A stretch of 64,000 nucleotides of DNA from an uncultured Clostridia bacterium (GCA_947166625.1 CAMVEX010000007.1:60794-124793), one strand, 5' to 3'; counted from the stretch's first letter, positions 16,802 through 26,510 are shown. The notes: a model not told the origin generated them from the letters alone. A program made the numbers and translations.

Positions 16802-17821
16802 CTATTTTATTTTTTCGATAACTTCGCCGCTTGTAGGTTTGGTATTTGCGATGAATTCCTCTACCGCCTGTGCCGAAGGCATTGCCGCGGAGCAGGAATG
16901 AGCCGCTACAAGCATTGAAGCGGACGCGGTCGCAAATTCGAGAGCCTTATCTATCTCTTTGCCCTGAAGCAGAGAATAGATGAACGCGCTGGCATAGCCG
17001 TCGCCGCCGCCGAAGCCTTTGAGCATCTTGACGGGGAAGGGCTTGACCTTATAGGCTGAGCCGTCATTGACATAGGCGCAGGAGCCTTCTTTGCCGTGTT
17101 TGATAATGACTATCTTATTGCCGTATGAGAACCAGCGCTTCGCCGATTCTTCATCATCAGGGCAAACGCCCTCAAGAGCCTCGGTGAGATCGTATTCCTC
17201 TCTCGAGCCGAGGATGATGTCGCTGTTTTTGGCAGCGATGGAATAATAGAGGGAGATTTCGTCTTTATTCTTCCACGTATAAGCTCTGTAATCTATATCA
17301 AATATTACGACTACTCCGTTTTTCTTGGCGAGGAACAAGGTCTTTAACGCCGCTTCTCTCGAAGGGGAGGCGCAGAGCGCGGTGCCCGAAATAACGACCG
17401 CCTTTGCCTGCTTTATGTATTCCTCGTCAACATCGTCAACGCAGACCTTCAGATCTGCCACACCGTCACGATACATAAGGATGCTGCTCTGAGTGGGCGA
17501 AAGGATCTCGGTAAAGGTGAGGCCGAGATTTTCGCCGTTTTCGCATCTGAATATATGAGAGGTATCAATACCGTCATTTTTGAAATAATTCTCAACATAA
17601 TCGCCGAACTGATCATCGGATACTCTCGCAATAAATCCGCATTTTGCTCCGAGGCGGGCAAGCCCGACAGCTATATTGGCGGGTGAGCCGCCGACATATT
17701 TATTGAAATTGGAGCTTTCGCTGAGCGGCTTATTCATATCCGTAGGATTGAAATCTATCGCCACTCTGCCGATTGGGATAACATCGAGAGGTTTTGTCTT
17801 GTCAAAATTAAAAATACTCAT
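16802..17821 (-). CDS. iolC: 5-dehydro-2-deoxygluconokinase-like PfkB sugar kinase
   Basis: 339 aa, full PfkB fold. Long stretches match what I recall of IolC: I-G-R-x-x-I-D, K-Y-V-G-G-S-P-A-N-I-A, T-E-I-L-S-P, S-I-L-M-Y-R-D, S-G-T-A-L, P-S-R-E-A and D-Y-R-x-Y-T-W. The role would be to phosphorylate 5-dehydro-2-deoxygluconate in inositol breakdown. The active-site loop reads F-G-G-G-D-G-Y-A-S-A-F where the family has GAGDS; the catalytic Asp is kept. A class II aldolase gene of the IolJ type lies directly upstream. No other iol genes are present. Confidence 0.85.
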   Translation of the reverse strand: MSIFNFDKTKPLDVIPIGRVAIDFNPTDMNKPLSESSNFNKYVGGSPANIAVGLARLGAKCGFIARVSDDQFGDYVENYFKNDGIDTSHIFRCENGENLGLTFTEILSPTQSSILMYRDGVADLKVCVDDVDEEYIKQAKAVVISGTALCASPSREAALKTLFLAKKNGVVVIFDIDYRAYTWKNKDEISLYYSIAAKNSDIILGSREEYDLTEALEGVCPDDEESAKRWFSYGNKIVIIKHGKEGSCAYVNDGSAYKVKPFPVKMLKGFGGGDGYASAFIYSLLQGKEIDKALEFATASASMLVAAHSCSAAMPSAQAVEEFIANTKPTSGEVIEKIK

Positions 17822-17851
17822 TTTTACCCTCCGTAAATATATGTTTCAGAT

Positions 17852-18697
17852 TCAAGCTTTTCCGGCGCAGCCGAAAATCTCAATATGCTTCATCGCGTTG
17901 AGGTAAGCGCCATCGACCTCCGCCGCCTGTAAATCATAGTAGCCGGAGATATTCCCTTCGGAGTATGCGCTCCTGACAGAATTCTCAACGCTGTCAAAGG
18001 TCGCGGTCGCTATATTTATCTTGTGGATCCCGAGAGAGATACATCTGCGGAAATCATCCGGCTCAATGCCCGTACCGCCGTGAAGAACAAGCGGGACCGG
18101 AACGAGCGAAGCGGTCTTTTCGAGGATATCAAACCTTAGACGGGGCGCCTCTTTATAATTTCCGTGGGCATTGCCTATCGCCACGGCAAGGGCATCGACC
18201 TTCGTATTCTCATAGAAAGCAAGGGCCTGCTCGGGAGAGGTGCAGTTGACGGCTATATCCTCGCTTCCGTCTTCACTGCCGCCCACGCAGCCGATTTCGC
18301 CCTCGCAGGTCGCTCCGTATTTTTTTGCAAGAGCGTTGACCCGAGAGGTCTGCGCGCTGTTTTCTTCAAACGGCAGATGGGAGCCGTCAAACATCACGCT
18401 CGAAAAACCGATTTCAAGCGCCTGCGAGATTTTTTCAAAGGTCTTGCCGTGATCGAAGTGGACTGCGACGGGCATTTTTGAATTCTTTGCGGCGGCTACC
18501 ATAAGCGGCCCGATGACCTCAAGCGGAGACTGCTTGAGCCTGACCTCGGCTATCTGGATTATAGCCGGGCTTTTTGTTTCTTCGACCGCTTTCAGCACTC
18601 CGAGCACCATCTCCATATTGGCTACGCTGAAGCTGCCGACCGCGTATTTGCCCGCTTTTGCCTTGACCAGCAGGTCATTCATTTTAACGAGAGGCAT
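17852..18697 (-). CDS. Class II ketose-bisphosphate aldolase, IolJ/Fba-like
   Basis: 281 aa. Zinc and phosphate site motifs are visible: V-A-V-H-F-D-H-G, S-S-V-M-F-D-G-S-H, E-G-E-I-G-x-V-G-G, A-I-G-N-A-H-G and L-H-G-G-T-G-I. It ends F-G-C-A-G-K-A, as IolJ does. The ATG at 18697 follows AGGAGG, so the longer open frame upstream is not used. The neighbouring iolC favours cleavage of 2-deoxy-5-keto-gluconate 6-phosphate; fructose-bisphosphate aldolase is the alternative. The start overlaps the end of yibE/F by 14 bases. Confidence 0.85.
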   Translation of the reverse strand: MPLVKMNDLLVKAKAGKYAVGSFSVANMEMVLGVLKAVEETKSPAIIQIAEVRLKQSPLEVIGPLMVAAAKNSKMPVAVHFDHGKTFEKISQALEIGFSSVMFDGSHLPFEENSAQTSRVNALAKKYGATCEGEIGCVGGSEDGSEDIAVNCTSPEQALAFYENTKVDALAVAIGNAHGNYKEAPRLRFDILEKTASLVPVPLVLHGGTGIEPDDFRRCISLGIHKINIATATFDSVENSVRSAYSEGNISGYYDLQAAEVDGAYLNAMKHIEIFGCAGKA

Positions 18698-19832
18698 CGT
18701 TTTTTGCCCTCCTGTAGTAGAATAATGCGCATACCGCGCTTGTAAGCGGAAGAGTGAGAAGCATGCCGGTGCTTCCGGCAAGAGCCTGCAGGATCTCCGC
18801 AATGATTTTTTCTTTATTTATCACCTGAGCAAGATTTGCGTTATATGAAACATAGAGCAAAACGCAGGTGAGTGAACTGCCTATATAGGCGAGAATGAGC
18901 GTATTTGCCATTGTGCCCATCATATCGGAGCCTATGGTAAAGCCCGATTTCATAAGCTGAGAGGAAGTCAGCGAAGGGGATTTTACCCTGAGCTCATAGA
19001 GCGACGATGATATGGACATCGCAACATCCATTACGGCACCGAGAGCGCCGACCGTTATCATGGCAAAGATAATGCCCTTCATATCTATCGGGTTATCGGG
19101 ATAAAGCTGATAGAGATATATGGATTCCTCTTCAAGCAATCCCGTCATATTGAGAAAAACATCCGACACAGCCGTGATTATCCCGGCGCATATCGTGCCG
19201 CCGAGGCACCCGATAACGGCGCAAGCCGTCTTTTTGCCGAAGCCCCCGATGATCGTGAGGGTCATGACCGTGATATAAAGGCAGACGAGTATGCTCCAGA
19301 GGTATATGTTTTTTCCGTTTAGTATCGCCGGCAGAAGCACTCCGAATACAGCTATGCAGGTAAGCCCGAGCGACACGAGGGTTTTGATCCCCTGAGTTTT
19401 TGAGAAGAGAAGGATCAGAATGCAGAATATCACACCGAGCCAGATGAGCGGAGTGATCCTCACATAATCGCCGAAATAATAATTTGTGGAGTTATTTTCG
19501 GTATATGCTTCGATAAGGACCGTATCGCCCTCACGCACAGCCCTCGGGCTGAACGCGTAGGATTTATCGATCTCCTGAATAACCTCAAGAGTTTTGCCGC
19601 GAAGCTCCGTGCTTAAAGCCTGAGCGGTGAATATGACTTTTTCTGTGACGGATTCACCCGTTGCGTTCAGATTTTCGGAGGAGGTGATACTCAGCACTTT
19701 TGCGCGGATCGTTTTACCCTCCATTTCGCCTTTGAATACCGTACCCGACCCGACAACATAAGCGTAGGCGACAAGCACGATTATCAGCGAAACGGCGGCT
19801 GCGATTATCTGCTGAACAGTTTGTTTTTTCAT
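18684..19832 (-). CDS. YibE/F-family membrane protein
   Basis: 382 aa. One N-terminal helix and an exported beta-type segment (residues 35-125, with GDTVLIEAY and GDYVRITPL) are followed by about seven transmembrane helices. The segments G-A-L-G-A-V-M-D-V-A-M-S-I-S-S and S-G-F-T-I-G-S-D-M-M-G-T-M-A-N-T-L-I-L-A-Y are the YibE/F signature. Its substrate is unknown. It lies 10 bases after the Na+ pump gene oadB and overlaps the aldolase gene, so it is probably in the same transcript. Confidence 0.9.
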   Translation of the reverse strand: MKKQTVQQIIAAAVSLIIVLVAYAYVVGSGTVFKGEMEGKTIRAKVLSITSSENLNATGESVTEKVIFTAQALSTELRGKTLEVIQEIDKSYAFSPRAVREGDTVLIEAYTENNSTNYYFGDYVRITPLIWLGVIFCILILLFSKTQGIKTLVSLGLTCIAVFGVLLPAILNGKNIYLWSILVCLYITVMTLTIIGGFGKKTACAVIGCLGGTICAGIITAVSDVFLNMTGLLEEESIYLYQLYPDNPIDMKGIIFAMITVGALGAVMDVAMSISSSLYELRVKSPSLTSSQLMKSGFTIGSDMMGTMANTLILAYIGSSLTCVLLYVSYNANLAQVINKEKIIAEILQALAGSTGMLLTLPLTSAVCALFYYRRAKNDASR

Positions 19833-19842
19833 ATTTTACAAA

Positions 19843-21027
19843 TCAGTTGCCGAACATCAGAAGCAGGAATCCGGCGGCAACCGCCGAGCCGATAACTCCG
19901 GCAACATTCGGACCCATTGCGTGCATGAGCAGGAAGTTTTTGGGATTGTATTTCCTGCCCTCGGCCTGTGAAACACGGGCAGCCATAGGCACAGCCGAAA
20001 CGCCGGCAGAGCCGATGAGCGGATTTATCTTGCCGCCCGTAATTATATAGAGCAGTTTGCCGAGAAGCAGACCGCCGACGGTGGAAAACGCAAAGGCGAC
20101 CAGACCGAGGATAACGATTTTGATCGTTGACCACTGAAGGAATTTAATGCCCTCCGCAGTGGCTCCGACGGTAGTGCCGAGCATGATCGTAACTATATTG
20201 CAGAGCGAATTCTGCGCGGTTTCGCTGAGTCTTTCGGTAACGCCGCACTCCTTGAAAAGATTGCCGAGCATAAGGAATCCGATAAGCGGAGCGGCGTCGG
20301 GAAGAAGCAGAGAAACGATCACAAAAACCGCTATCGGGAAAATTATCTTTTCCGTTTTGGAAACGGTACGGAGCTGTTTCATTTCGACCTTGCGCTCTTT
20401 CTCGGTGGTCAAAAGTTTCATAATGGGCGGCTGAATCAGAGGGATGAGCGCCATATATGAATAGGCGGCAAGTGCGATCGGCGCGAGCAGATGGCTCGCG
20501 AGCCGCGAGGCAACAAGTATTGCAGTAGGCCCGTCAGCGCCTCCGATGATCGCTATTGAGGCTGCCTCGGCAGGAGTAAAGCCGAATAAAATCGCAATAA
20601 CAAACGCAACATATATTCCGAGCTGCGCCGCCGCCCCGAGCAGAAGGCTGACGGGGTTGGCAAGCAGAGGGCCGAAATCGGTCATCGCACCGATTCCCAT
20701 AAAGATAAGACACGGGAAGATCGAGCTTTTTACCCCCGCGTAAATAAGCATCAGCACACCGTCATTATACCAGTGGCTCCCCGCTTCAAACTGCTCCTGA
20801 AAAATGAGGCCGGCAGGGTCATCCATAAGCCCGGTTTTGGGCATATTCGCAAGGAGGATGCCGAAGGCGATGGGAACAAGCAGAAGCGGCTCGAATTTCT
20901 TTTTAATCGCAAGGAAAAGGAAGCCGAATGACACAAGCAGCATAAGGGCATTTTGCCAGGGCATGGCGGCAAAGCCCGAATTTTCCCATATTCCTTTTAT
21001 TATCTCAAGAATGCTTTGTAAACTCAT
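19843..21027 (-). CDS. oadB: Na+-translocating decarboxylase beta subunit
   Basis: 394 aa, about 10 transmembrane helices. It carries the conserved G-G-A-D-G-P-T-A-I segment that takes part in carboxybiotin decarboxylation and Na+ transport, plus the N-P-x-x-x-L-L-G-A-A-A-Q-x-G-I region. In this family, decarboxylation of carboxybiotin drives Na+ out of the cell. Together with the biotin carrier, gamma and alpha genes upstream it makes a complete pump. The GAGGATG ribosome site is good. Confidence 0.95.
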   Translation of the reverse strand: MSLQSILEIIKGIWENSGFAAMPWQNALMLLVSFGFLFLAIKKKFEPLLLVPIAFGILLANMPKTGLMDDPAGLIFQEQFEAGSHWYNDGVLMLIYAGVKSSIFPCLIFMGIGAMTDFGPLLANPVSLLLGAAAQLGIYVAFVIAILFGFTPAEAASIAIIGGADGPTAILVASRLASHLLAPIALAAYSYMALIPLIQPPIMKLLTTEKERKVEMKQLRTVSKTEKIIFPIAVFVIVSLLLPDAAPLIGFLMLGNLFKECGVTERLSETAQNSLCNIVTIMLGTTVGATAEGIKFLQWSTIKIVILGLVAFAFSTVGGLLLGKLLYIITGGKINPLIGSAGVSAVPMAARVSQAEGRKYNPKNFLLMHAMGPNVAGVIGSAVAAGFLLLMFGN

Positions 21028-21037
21028 AACATCCTCC

Positions 21038-21445
21038 TCAGCCGATTACGGCGAGAACGGCATTGGTATCGACCGTTGAGCCCTTTTGGACAAGTATCTG
21101 GGCGACGGCTCCGTCACAGGGGGCAACGATCTCGTTTTCCATTTTCATGGCTTCTATTATCATGATCACATCGCCCGTTTTGACGGCCTGCCCCTGAGAA
21201 ACGGCAACGGAAAGAATCGTACCGGGCATCGGAGCGAGAACTTTTTCGCCCTCTCCGGAGGGTACGGGAACAGGAGCCGCGGCCGCAGGAGCGGCAGGGG
21301 CGGCAGGGGCGGCAGGGGCGGCAGGGGCGGCAGGGGCGGCGGTGGACTGAGCCTGAGGAGCATCGGTCACGGACAAAACAGCCGCCGAATCCTCTTCCAC
21401 TTCCACCTCGTAGTTTTTTCCGTTAAGATTGACTATATATTTCAC
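21038..21445 (-). CDS. Biotin carboxyl carrier subunit of the Na+ pump
   Basis: 135 aa. A short N-terminal segment, an Ala-Pro linker (about residues 33-62, five or so AAP units) and a biotinyl domain with E-A-M-K-M-E, whose Lys is biotinylated. The GTG at 21445 follows GGAGGATAAATAA and touches the oadG stop codon. The swinging linker carries carboxybiotin from the alpha subunit to OadB. The carrier is a separate gene rather than the C-terminus of OadA. Confidence 0.95.
   Translation of the reverse strand: MKYIVNLNGKNYEVEVEEDSAAVLSVTDAPQAQSTAAPAAPAAPAAPAAPAAPAAAAPVPVPSGEGEKVLAPMPGTILSVAVSQGQAVKTGDVIMIIEAMKMENEIVAPCDGAVAQILVQKGSTVDTNAVLAVIG
21288..21342. repeat. 9-bp tandem repeat encoding the Ala-Pro linker
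   Basis: Five to six copies of GCAGGGGCG on the plus strand (Ala-Ala-Pro on the coding strand). Copies are nearly perfect, so linker length could change by slippage without a frameshift. Confidence 0.8.
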
Positions 21446-21829
21446 TTATTTATCCTCCAGAAGCTTAATCGACTTGAAACGAAGTCTGTCAAGCGGTATT
21501 CCGCTCCGGCTGCTCACGATCGCCATAATGCAGGCGGCAGTAGGCTCGTCAACATTTATGAGATTTACGCTTCCCTGCGATCCGCCTGCGGGCGCAGGGC
21601 TGACGGAAGGAGCGGGAGCAACGGACTTCGCGGGTGAGGGATCAACGGTATCCGCATCTCCTCCGTGCGCTTTTTTCTTTGAAAACGCGCCGATGATCCC
21701 GGAGAGGATCTTGATAAAAACGGCAAGCAGACCGAGCTCCGCGAGCACGACGCTTATACCGACAGCCGCTACGCCGAGCGCCTGAGTCACTGTCATACCG
21801 GATTCTCCCCAAATTGCCAGAGTAATCAT
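21446..21829 (-). CDS. oadG: OadG-like gamma subunit of the Na+ pump
   Basis: 127 aa. One transmembrane helix (about 18-45, ALGVAAVGISVVLAELGLLAVFIKIL), then a Ser/Pro/Ala-rich linker and a C-terminal helical segment ending in LRFKSIKLLEDK. The size and layout match OadG/GcdD subunits, which anchor and assemble the complex. It lies between oadA and the biotin carrier gene. Confidence 0.85.
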   Translation of the reverse strand: MITLAIWGESGMTVTQALGVAAVGISVVLAELGLLAVFIKILSGIIGAFSKKKAHGGDADTVDPSPAKSVAPAPSVSPAPAGGSQGSVNLINVDEPTAACIMAIVSSRSGIPLDRLRFKSIKLLEDK

Positions 21830-21841
21830 ATAAAACTCACC

Positions 21842-23218
21842 TCAGTCTATCCTCGCGATTCTGTATTTGAAAGTATTGTTTTTGCGCATTTCTCTCTTTT
21901 CAAAAAAGGCTTCTGCCTGCTCGGGAAAAGCAATATAGGAGAGGACATCTTCGTCACAATGAGCCTTATCGCCGAGTTCTTTTTTCGCTTTTTCAAATGC
22001 AGGCTCAAGAGTGTCTGCAAATCTCCCCTGTATGGGTTTCTCATCGCCGAGCACTTTTTTGATAAGCTCTTCGCTGATTTTACCGGGCGCCTTACCGTAT
22101 TCGCCTCTGATATAGTTTTTTATCTCGGTGGAAACGCTCTGATATCTCTCGCCGAGGATGACATTCACTGCCGCCTGGGCGCCGACCATCTGGCTCATCG
22201 GAGTAACAAGAGGAGGATAGCCGAGATCCTTACGCACTCTCGGAGTCTCCTCGAGGACTTCATCGAGCTTGTCGAGTTTATTCTGCGCCGTAAGCTGCGC
22301 CACAAGATTTGAGAGCATCCCGCCGGGGATCTGATAATGAAGCACATCGGTCTGCGTACCCATAACAACGGGATTCAGCGTGCCGTCGGAAAGGCACTCG
22401 TCTCTGTACTTCTTGAAATACTCATTTATCTCCATACAGAGTGCGGGATCCACACGGGTTTCATATCCGTATTCTTTGAGAGTATAGAGCATGGTTTCGG
22501 TCGCCGGCTGCGAGGTGCCTCCGGAGAAGCTCGAGAGAGCGGTATCTATCACATCCGCTCCGGCTTCAACGCATTTGAGCAGAGTCATATACCCGAGGCC
22601 GGTGGTGGAGTGGGTGTGAATCACTATGGGGACCTTGACGGTCTGTTTCAGAGCTCTGACAAGCTCTTCGCCCTCTTTGGGGCTGAGCAGACCCGCCATA
22701 TCTTTAACGCAAATCGACTGCACTCCGAGGGCTTCCATCTCCTCGGCGAATCTTACAAAGCCTTCGAGGCTGTGTATGGGGCTGACTGTGTAACAGATCG
22801 CTCCCGACGCGTGAGCGCCGCATTTGAGGGTTTCATCCACGGCGACCTTCATATTTTCTATATCGTTGAGCGCGTCAAATATCCTGATAATATCTATGCC
22901 GTTTTCGACGCTTTTGCGAACAAACAACCTTACCACATCATCGGGATAATGGCGGTATCCGAGCAGATTCTGGCCGCGAAGAAGCATCTGAAGCTTCGTA
23001 TCGGGGCACGCAGCCCTTATCTTACGCAGCCTCTCCCACGGATCCTCATCAAGATAACGAAGGCAGGAATCAAATGTGGCTCCGCCCCAGCATTCAAGAG
23101 AATAGTAACCTGCTTTGTTGAGCTTTGAGAGAACAGGCTCCATCTCGCTCAGCGGCATTCTCGTAGCTATGAGCGACTGATTGGCGTCTCGTAAAACGGT
23201 TTCGGTAAACTGAATCAT
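21842..23218 (-). CDS. oadA: Oxaloacetate decarboxylase alpha (carboxyltransferase) subunit, no biotin domain
   Basis: 458 aa. HMGL-like TIM barrel with the family N-terminus R-D-A-N-Q-S-L-I-A-T-R-M, then L-R-G-Q-N-L-L-G-Y-R-H-Y-P-D-D-V, C-V-K-D-M-A-G-L-L and the H-T-H-S-T-T-G metal site. It moves the carboxyl group from oxaloacetate to biotin. It ends without the biotinyl domain, which is encoded separately at 21038. It starts 28 bases after glyS behind AAGGAAT. Pyruvate carboxylase subunit B is the alternative name, but oadB and oadG next to it favour the pump. Confidence 0.93.
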   Translation of the reverse strand: MIQFTETVLRDANQSLIATRMPLSEMEPVLSKLNKAGYYSLECWGGATFDSCLRYLDEDPWERLRKIRAACPDTKLQMLLRGQNLLGYRHYPDDVVRLFVRKSVENGIDIIRIFDALNDIENMKVAVDETLKCGAHASGAICYTVSPIHSLEGFVRFAEEMEALGVQSICVKDMAGLLSPKEGEELVRALKQTVKVPIVIHTHSTTGLGYMTLLKCVEAGADVIDTALSSFSGGTSQPATETMLYTLKEYGYETRVDPALCMEINEYFKKYRDECLSDGTLNPVVMGTQTDVLHYQIPGGMLSNLVAQLTAQNKLDKLDEVLEETPRVRKDLGYPPLVTPMSQMVGAQAAVNVILGERYQSVSTEIKNYIRGEYGKAPGKISEELIKKVLGDEKPIQGRFADTLEPAFEKAKKELGDKAHCDEDVLSYIAFPEQAEAFFEKREMRKNNTFKYRIARID

Positions 23219-23246
23219 AATTATTCCTTAAAATTCCTGTGTATGA

Positions 23247-24629
23247 TCAAAATGTGATTTTATCCGCAAAATAATCCTCAAGAGAATCAATGGAGATCCT
23301 GACCTGCTCCATGGAATCCCTTTCTCTGACAGTAACGCAGTTATCCTCGAGAGAATCGAAATCATAGGTGATGCACCAGGGAGTGCCTATTTCGTCCTCT
23401 CTGCGGTAACGCTTGCCGATAGAGCCGGTCACATCGAAATCAACCATGAATTTTTTATTGAGCTTTTCGTAAACTTTCATCGCCTCGTCGCTGAGCTTCT
23501 TTGACAGCGGAAGCACAGCCGCCTTGAACGGCGCGATCGCGGGGCTGAGATGAAGCACTACTCTCGTATCATTCTTTTCGGCATCGACGATCTCTTCATC
23601 ATAGGCCTCGCAGAGCAGGGCGAGAACGGTCCTGTCAAGTCCGTAGGTGGATTCGATGATATAGGGAATGAATTTTTCTCCCGTATCGGGGTCGAGATAT
23701 TCCTGGGTCTTGCCGCTGTATTCCTGATGTCTCTTAAGGTCGAAATCGGTCCTGTTGTGGGTGCCGTTTATTTCGCCCCAGCCGAAGGGGAAAAGGAACT
23801 CTATATCGCAGGCGGCTTTTGCATAGTGGGCAAGCTTTTCGTGATCGTGATAGCGGAGATGCTCCGATGGAATGCCGAGATCTTCAAAATACTTTTTGCC
23901 GTATTCTTTGAAATATTCATAGAGCTCATTGTCGGAGCCCTCTTTGCAGAAGGTCTGGAACTCCATCTGCTCAAATTCAATGGTACGGAAGGTGAAATTG
24001 CCGGGGGTGATCTCGTTTCTGAACGCCTTGCCTATCTGACCGATGCTGAAGGGAAGCTTCGCCCTCATCGAGCGCTGAACATTCAGATAATTCACATATT
24101 CTCCCTGCGCATTTTCGGGGCGCAGATAAATAACGTTTTTGCTGTCGTTGGTGACGCCTCTGAAGGTCTGGAACATAAGATTGAATTCTCTTATATCCGT
24201 AAAATTATGCTTGCCGCAGTGGGGGCAGGGAATGGAATGAGCCTTGATATAATCAAACATCTCTTCTTTGGTCATCCCGTCGGCGTGAGCGTCGGGGTCA
24301 AATTCATCTATGAGATTATCCGCTCTGAAACGCATTTTGCATTCTTTGCAGTCGAGAAGAGGATCGCTGAAGCTCGCGACATGACCGCTTGCCTCCCACA
24401 CTCTCGGATGCATGAGGATATCTGCATCGACCTCGTAGCTGTTGACCCGCTCCTGGATGAATCTCTTGCGCCAGGTATCCTTGACATTGTTTTTCATCCT
24501 TGAGCCGAGGGGGCCGTAATCCCAGGTGTTTGCGAGGCCGCCGTATATATCGCTGCCCGCGAAAATGAAGCCTCTGTTTTTACAGAGAGCTACGATTTTT
24601 TCCATGGATTTTTCTTCGTTTTTCATCAT
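23247..24629 (-). CDS. glyS: Glycyl-tRNA synthetase (single-chain class II)
   Basis: 460 aa, the homodimeric type used by most Firmicutes. N-terminal [22 protein letters not shown] is the family signature; also F-N-L-M-F-Q-T and L-R-P-E-N-A-Q-G. A four-Cys zinc site is present (CKEC and CPHC). ATG at 24629 or 24626. A consensus promoter lies close by, and the roughly 35-nt leader is too short for a T-box. oadA follows at 28 bases, so read-through into the pump genes is likely. Confidence 0.95.
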   Translation of the reverse strand: MMKNEEKSMEKIVALCKNRGFIFAGSDIYGGLANTWDYGPLGSRMKNNVKDTWRKRFIQERVNSYEVDADILMHPRVWEASGHVASFSDPLLDCKECKMRFRADNLIDEFDPDAHADGMTKEEMFDYIKAHSIPCPHCGKHNFTDIREFNLMFQTFRGVTNDSKNVIYLRPENAQGEYVNYLNVQRSMRAKLPFSIGQIGKAFRNEITPGNFTFRTIEFEQMEFQTFCKEGSDNELYEYFKEYGKKYFEDLGIPSEHLRYHDHEKLAHYAKAACDIEFLFPFGWGEINGTHNRTDFDLKRHQEYSGKTQEYLDPDTGEKFIPYIIESTYGLDRTVLALLCEAYDEEIVDAEKNDTRVVLHLSPAIAPFKAAVLPLSKKLSDEAMKVYEKLNKKFMVDFDVTGSIGKRYRREDEIGTPWCITYDFDSLEDNCVTVRERDSMEQVRISIDSLEDYFADKITF

Positions 24630-24667
24630 AAGACATTCTCCCGCATTATATAATTATTATCCCGTAA

Positions 24668-24696
24668 ATAATACACTTTTCGGGTCTGATTGTCAA
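24668..24696 (-). promoter_or_regulatory. Promoter of glyS
   Basis: Minus-strand TTGACA, 17 bases, TATTAT. A small AGCCGT/ACGGCT hairpin lies at 24705-24720 behind it. Confidence 0.75.
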
Positions 24697-24791
24697 CATC
24701 GGAAAGCCGTCTGAACGGCTCTGTGAAATATTTCGGTTAAATAGACAAATAAGGGTTGAAAAAAGGCGTTCCGATTTAAGCAAGTTATCCC

Positions 24792-24820
24792 TTGACTATC
24801 TCGTGATTTTCATTTATTAT
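24792..24820 (+). promoter_or_regulatory. Promoter of pckA
   Basis: TTGACT, 17 bases, TATTAT. The transcript would start near 24827 and carries a 6-bp perfect hairpin, GCGGGA-TGC-TCCCGC (24833-24847), close to its 5' end. Confidence 0.75.
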
Positions 24821-24882
24821 ATTGACATTGTTGCGGGATGCTCCCGCTTTGGAGAGTCAATGAATAAAAAGGAGATAGATTT

Positions 24883-26487
24883 ATGGCAAAGATTGATTTA
24901 ACCAAATACGGCATCAACGACGTAACCGAAATCGTTTACAACCCCTCTTTTGAAGAGCTCTTCGCAGAAGAGACAAAGCCCGGTCTCACCGGTTTTGAGG
25001 TCGGTCAGGTCAGCGAGCTCGGCGCCGTTAATGTTATGACAGGCGTTTATACCGGCCGCTCGCCCAAGGATAAGTATATCGTCATGGACAAAAACTCCGA
25101 AAACACCGTATGGTGGACCACCGACGAATACAAAAACGACAACCATCCCATGAGCGAAGAGACTTTTGAATATGTCAAAGGACTTGCCAAAAAGCAGCTC
25201 TCCGGCAAGAGACTTTTTGTTATGGACGCTTTTTGCGGCGCCAACAAAGATACCCGCATGGCTATCCGCTTTATAATGGAAGTTGCCTGGCAGGCGCACT
25301 TCGTCAAGAATATGTTTATCCGCCCGACAGCCGAGGAGCTTGAAACTTTCGAGCCCGATTTCGTGGTATATACCGCTTCAAAGGCGAAGGTTGACAACTA
25401 CAAGGAGCTCGGCCTCAATTCCGACACCTGCGTTGCTTTCAACATCTCAAGCCGTGAGCAGGTTATCCTCAACACATGGTACGGCGGCGAAATGAAGAAG
25501 GGTATGTTCTCAATGATGAACTACTATCTTCCCCTCAAGGGCATCGCTTCGATGCACTGCTCTGCCAACACCGATATGAACGGCGAAAACACCGCTATTT
25601 TCTTCGGCCTTTCCGGAACGGGCAAGACCACCCTTTCAACAGACCCCAAGCGCCTCCTTATCGGCGACGATGAGCACGGCTGGGATGACAAGGGCGTATT
25701 CAATTTCGAGGGCGGCTGCTATGCGAAGGTAATCAACCTCGACAAGGATTCTGAGCCCGACATCTACAACGCCATCAAACGCGATGCGCTTCTTGAAAAC
25801 GTCACTCTCGACTCCGAGGGCAAAATCGATTTCGCAGACAAGAGCGTTACCGAAAACACCCGCGTTTCATACCCCATCGATCACATTCAGAATATAGTCC
25901 GCCCCGTTTCTTCGGCTCCCGAAGCAAAGCAGGTAATATTCCTCTCGGCTGACGCATTCGGAGTTCTTCCTCCCGTTTCGATCCTCACTCCCGAGCAGAC
26001 CAAATATTACTTCCTCTCCGGATTCACGGCAAAGCTTGCAGGCACCGAGCGCGGAATCACCGAGCCCACCCCGACATTCTCCGCCTGCTTCGGCCAGGCT
26101 TTCCTCGAGCTTCATCCCACCAAGTATGCGGAAGAGCTTGTTAAGAGAATGGAAATGAGCGGCGCCAAGGCTTATCTTGTCAACACCGGCTGGAACGGCA
26201 CCGGCAAGCGTATCTCGATCAAAGATACACGCGGAATTATCGACGCCATCCTCTCCGGAGCTATCAACAACGCTCCCACCAAGACTATCCCCTACTTCAA
26301 TTTTGAGGTGCCCACCGAGCTTGAAGGCGTTGCCACCGATATACTCGATCCCAGAGACACATATTCCGACTGCGCCGAATGGGATACCAAGGCAAAGGAT
26401 CTCGCTTCAAGATTTATCAACAACTTCAAGAAATACGAAGGCAACGAAGCCGGCAAGGCTCTCGTACCCGCAGGCCCTCAGCTTTAA
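24883..26487 (+). CDS. pckA: Phosphoenolpyruvate carboxykinase (ATP)
   Basis: 534 aa, normal length. Interconverts oxaloacetate + ATP and PEP + CO2 + ADP. The kinase-1a loop is [11 protein letters not shown], followed by L-I-G-D-D-E-H-G-W (metal-binding Asp). R-S-P-K-D-K in the N-terminal part binds the substrate. Codons are strongly biased to C-ending forms (AAC, GCC, CTC, ACC), unlike its neighbours, as expected for a highly expressed gene. Strong AAAGGAG, own promoter and own terminator. In gut anaerobes it often runs in the carboxylating direction. The oxaloacetate-consuming Na+ pump lies on the other strand 1.7 kb away. Confidence 0.97.
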   Translation: MAKIDLTKYGINDVTEIVYNPSFEELFAEETKPGLTGFEVGQVSELGAVNVMTGVYTGRSPKDKYIVMDKNSENTVWWTTDEYKNDNHPMSEETFEYVKGLAKKQLSGKRLFVMDAFCGANKDTRMAIRFIMEVAWQAHFVKNMFIRPTAEELETFEPDFVVYTASKAKVDNYKELGLNSDTCVAFNISSREQVILNTWYGGEMKKGMFSMMNYYLPLKGIASMHCSANTDMNGENTAIFFGLSGTGKTTLSTDPKRLLIGDDEHGWDDKGVFNFEGGCYAKVINLDKDSEPDIYNAIKRDALLENVTLDSEGKIDFADKSVTENTRVSYPIDHIQNIVRPVSSAPEAKQVIFLSADAFGVLPPVSILTPEQTKYYFLSGFTAKLAGTERGITEPTPTFSACFGQAFLELHPTKYAEELVKRMEMSGAKAYLVNTGWNGTGKRISIKDTRGIIDAILSGAINNAPTKTIPYFNFEVPTELEGVATDILDPRDTYSDCAEWDTKAKDLASRFINNFKKYEGNEAGKALVPAGPQL

Positions 26488-26510
26488 TAAAATCACCGCA
26501 TAAAATATTA

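Noticed and set aside
21086..21637. Gly/Arg-rich plus-strand frame
   Set aside because: Mirror of the Ala-Pro linker of the biotin carrier, not a gene.
22337..24503. Long plus-strand frames opposite oadA and glyS
   Set aside because: Complements of conserved enzymes; no ribosome sites or domains.
24630..24700. T-box in front of glyS
   Set aside because: The promoter lies about 40 bases from the start codon, leaving no room, and no TGGNACC-type motif is present.
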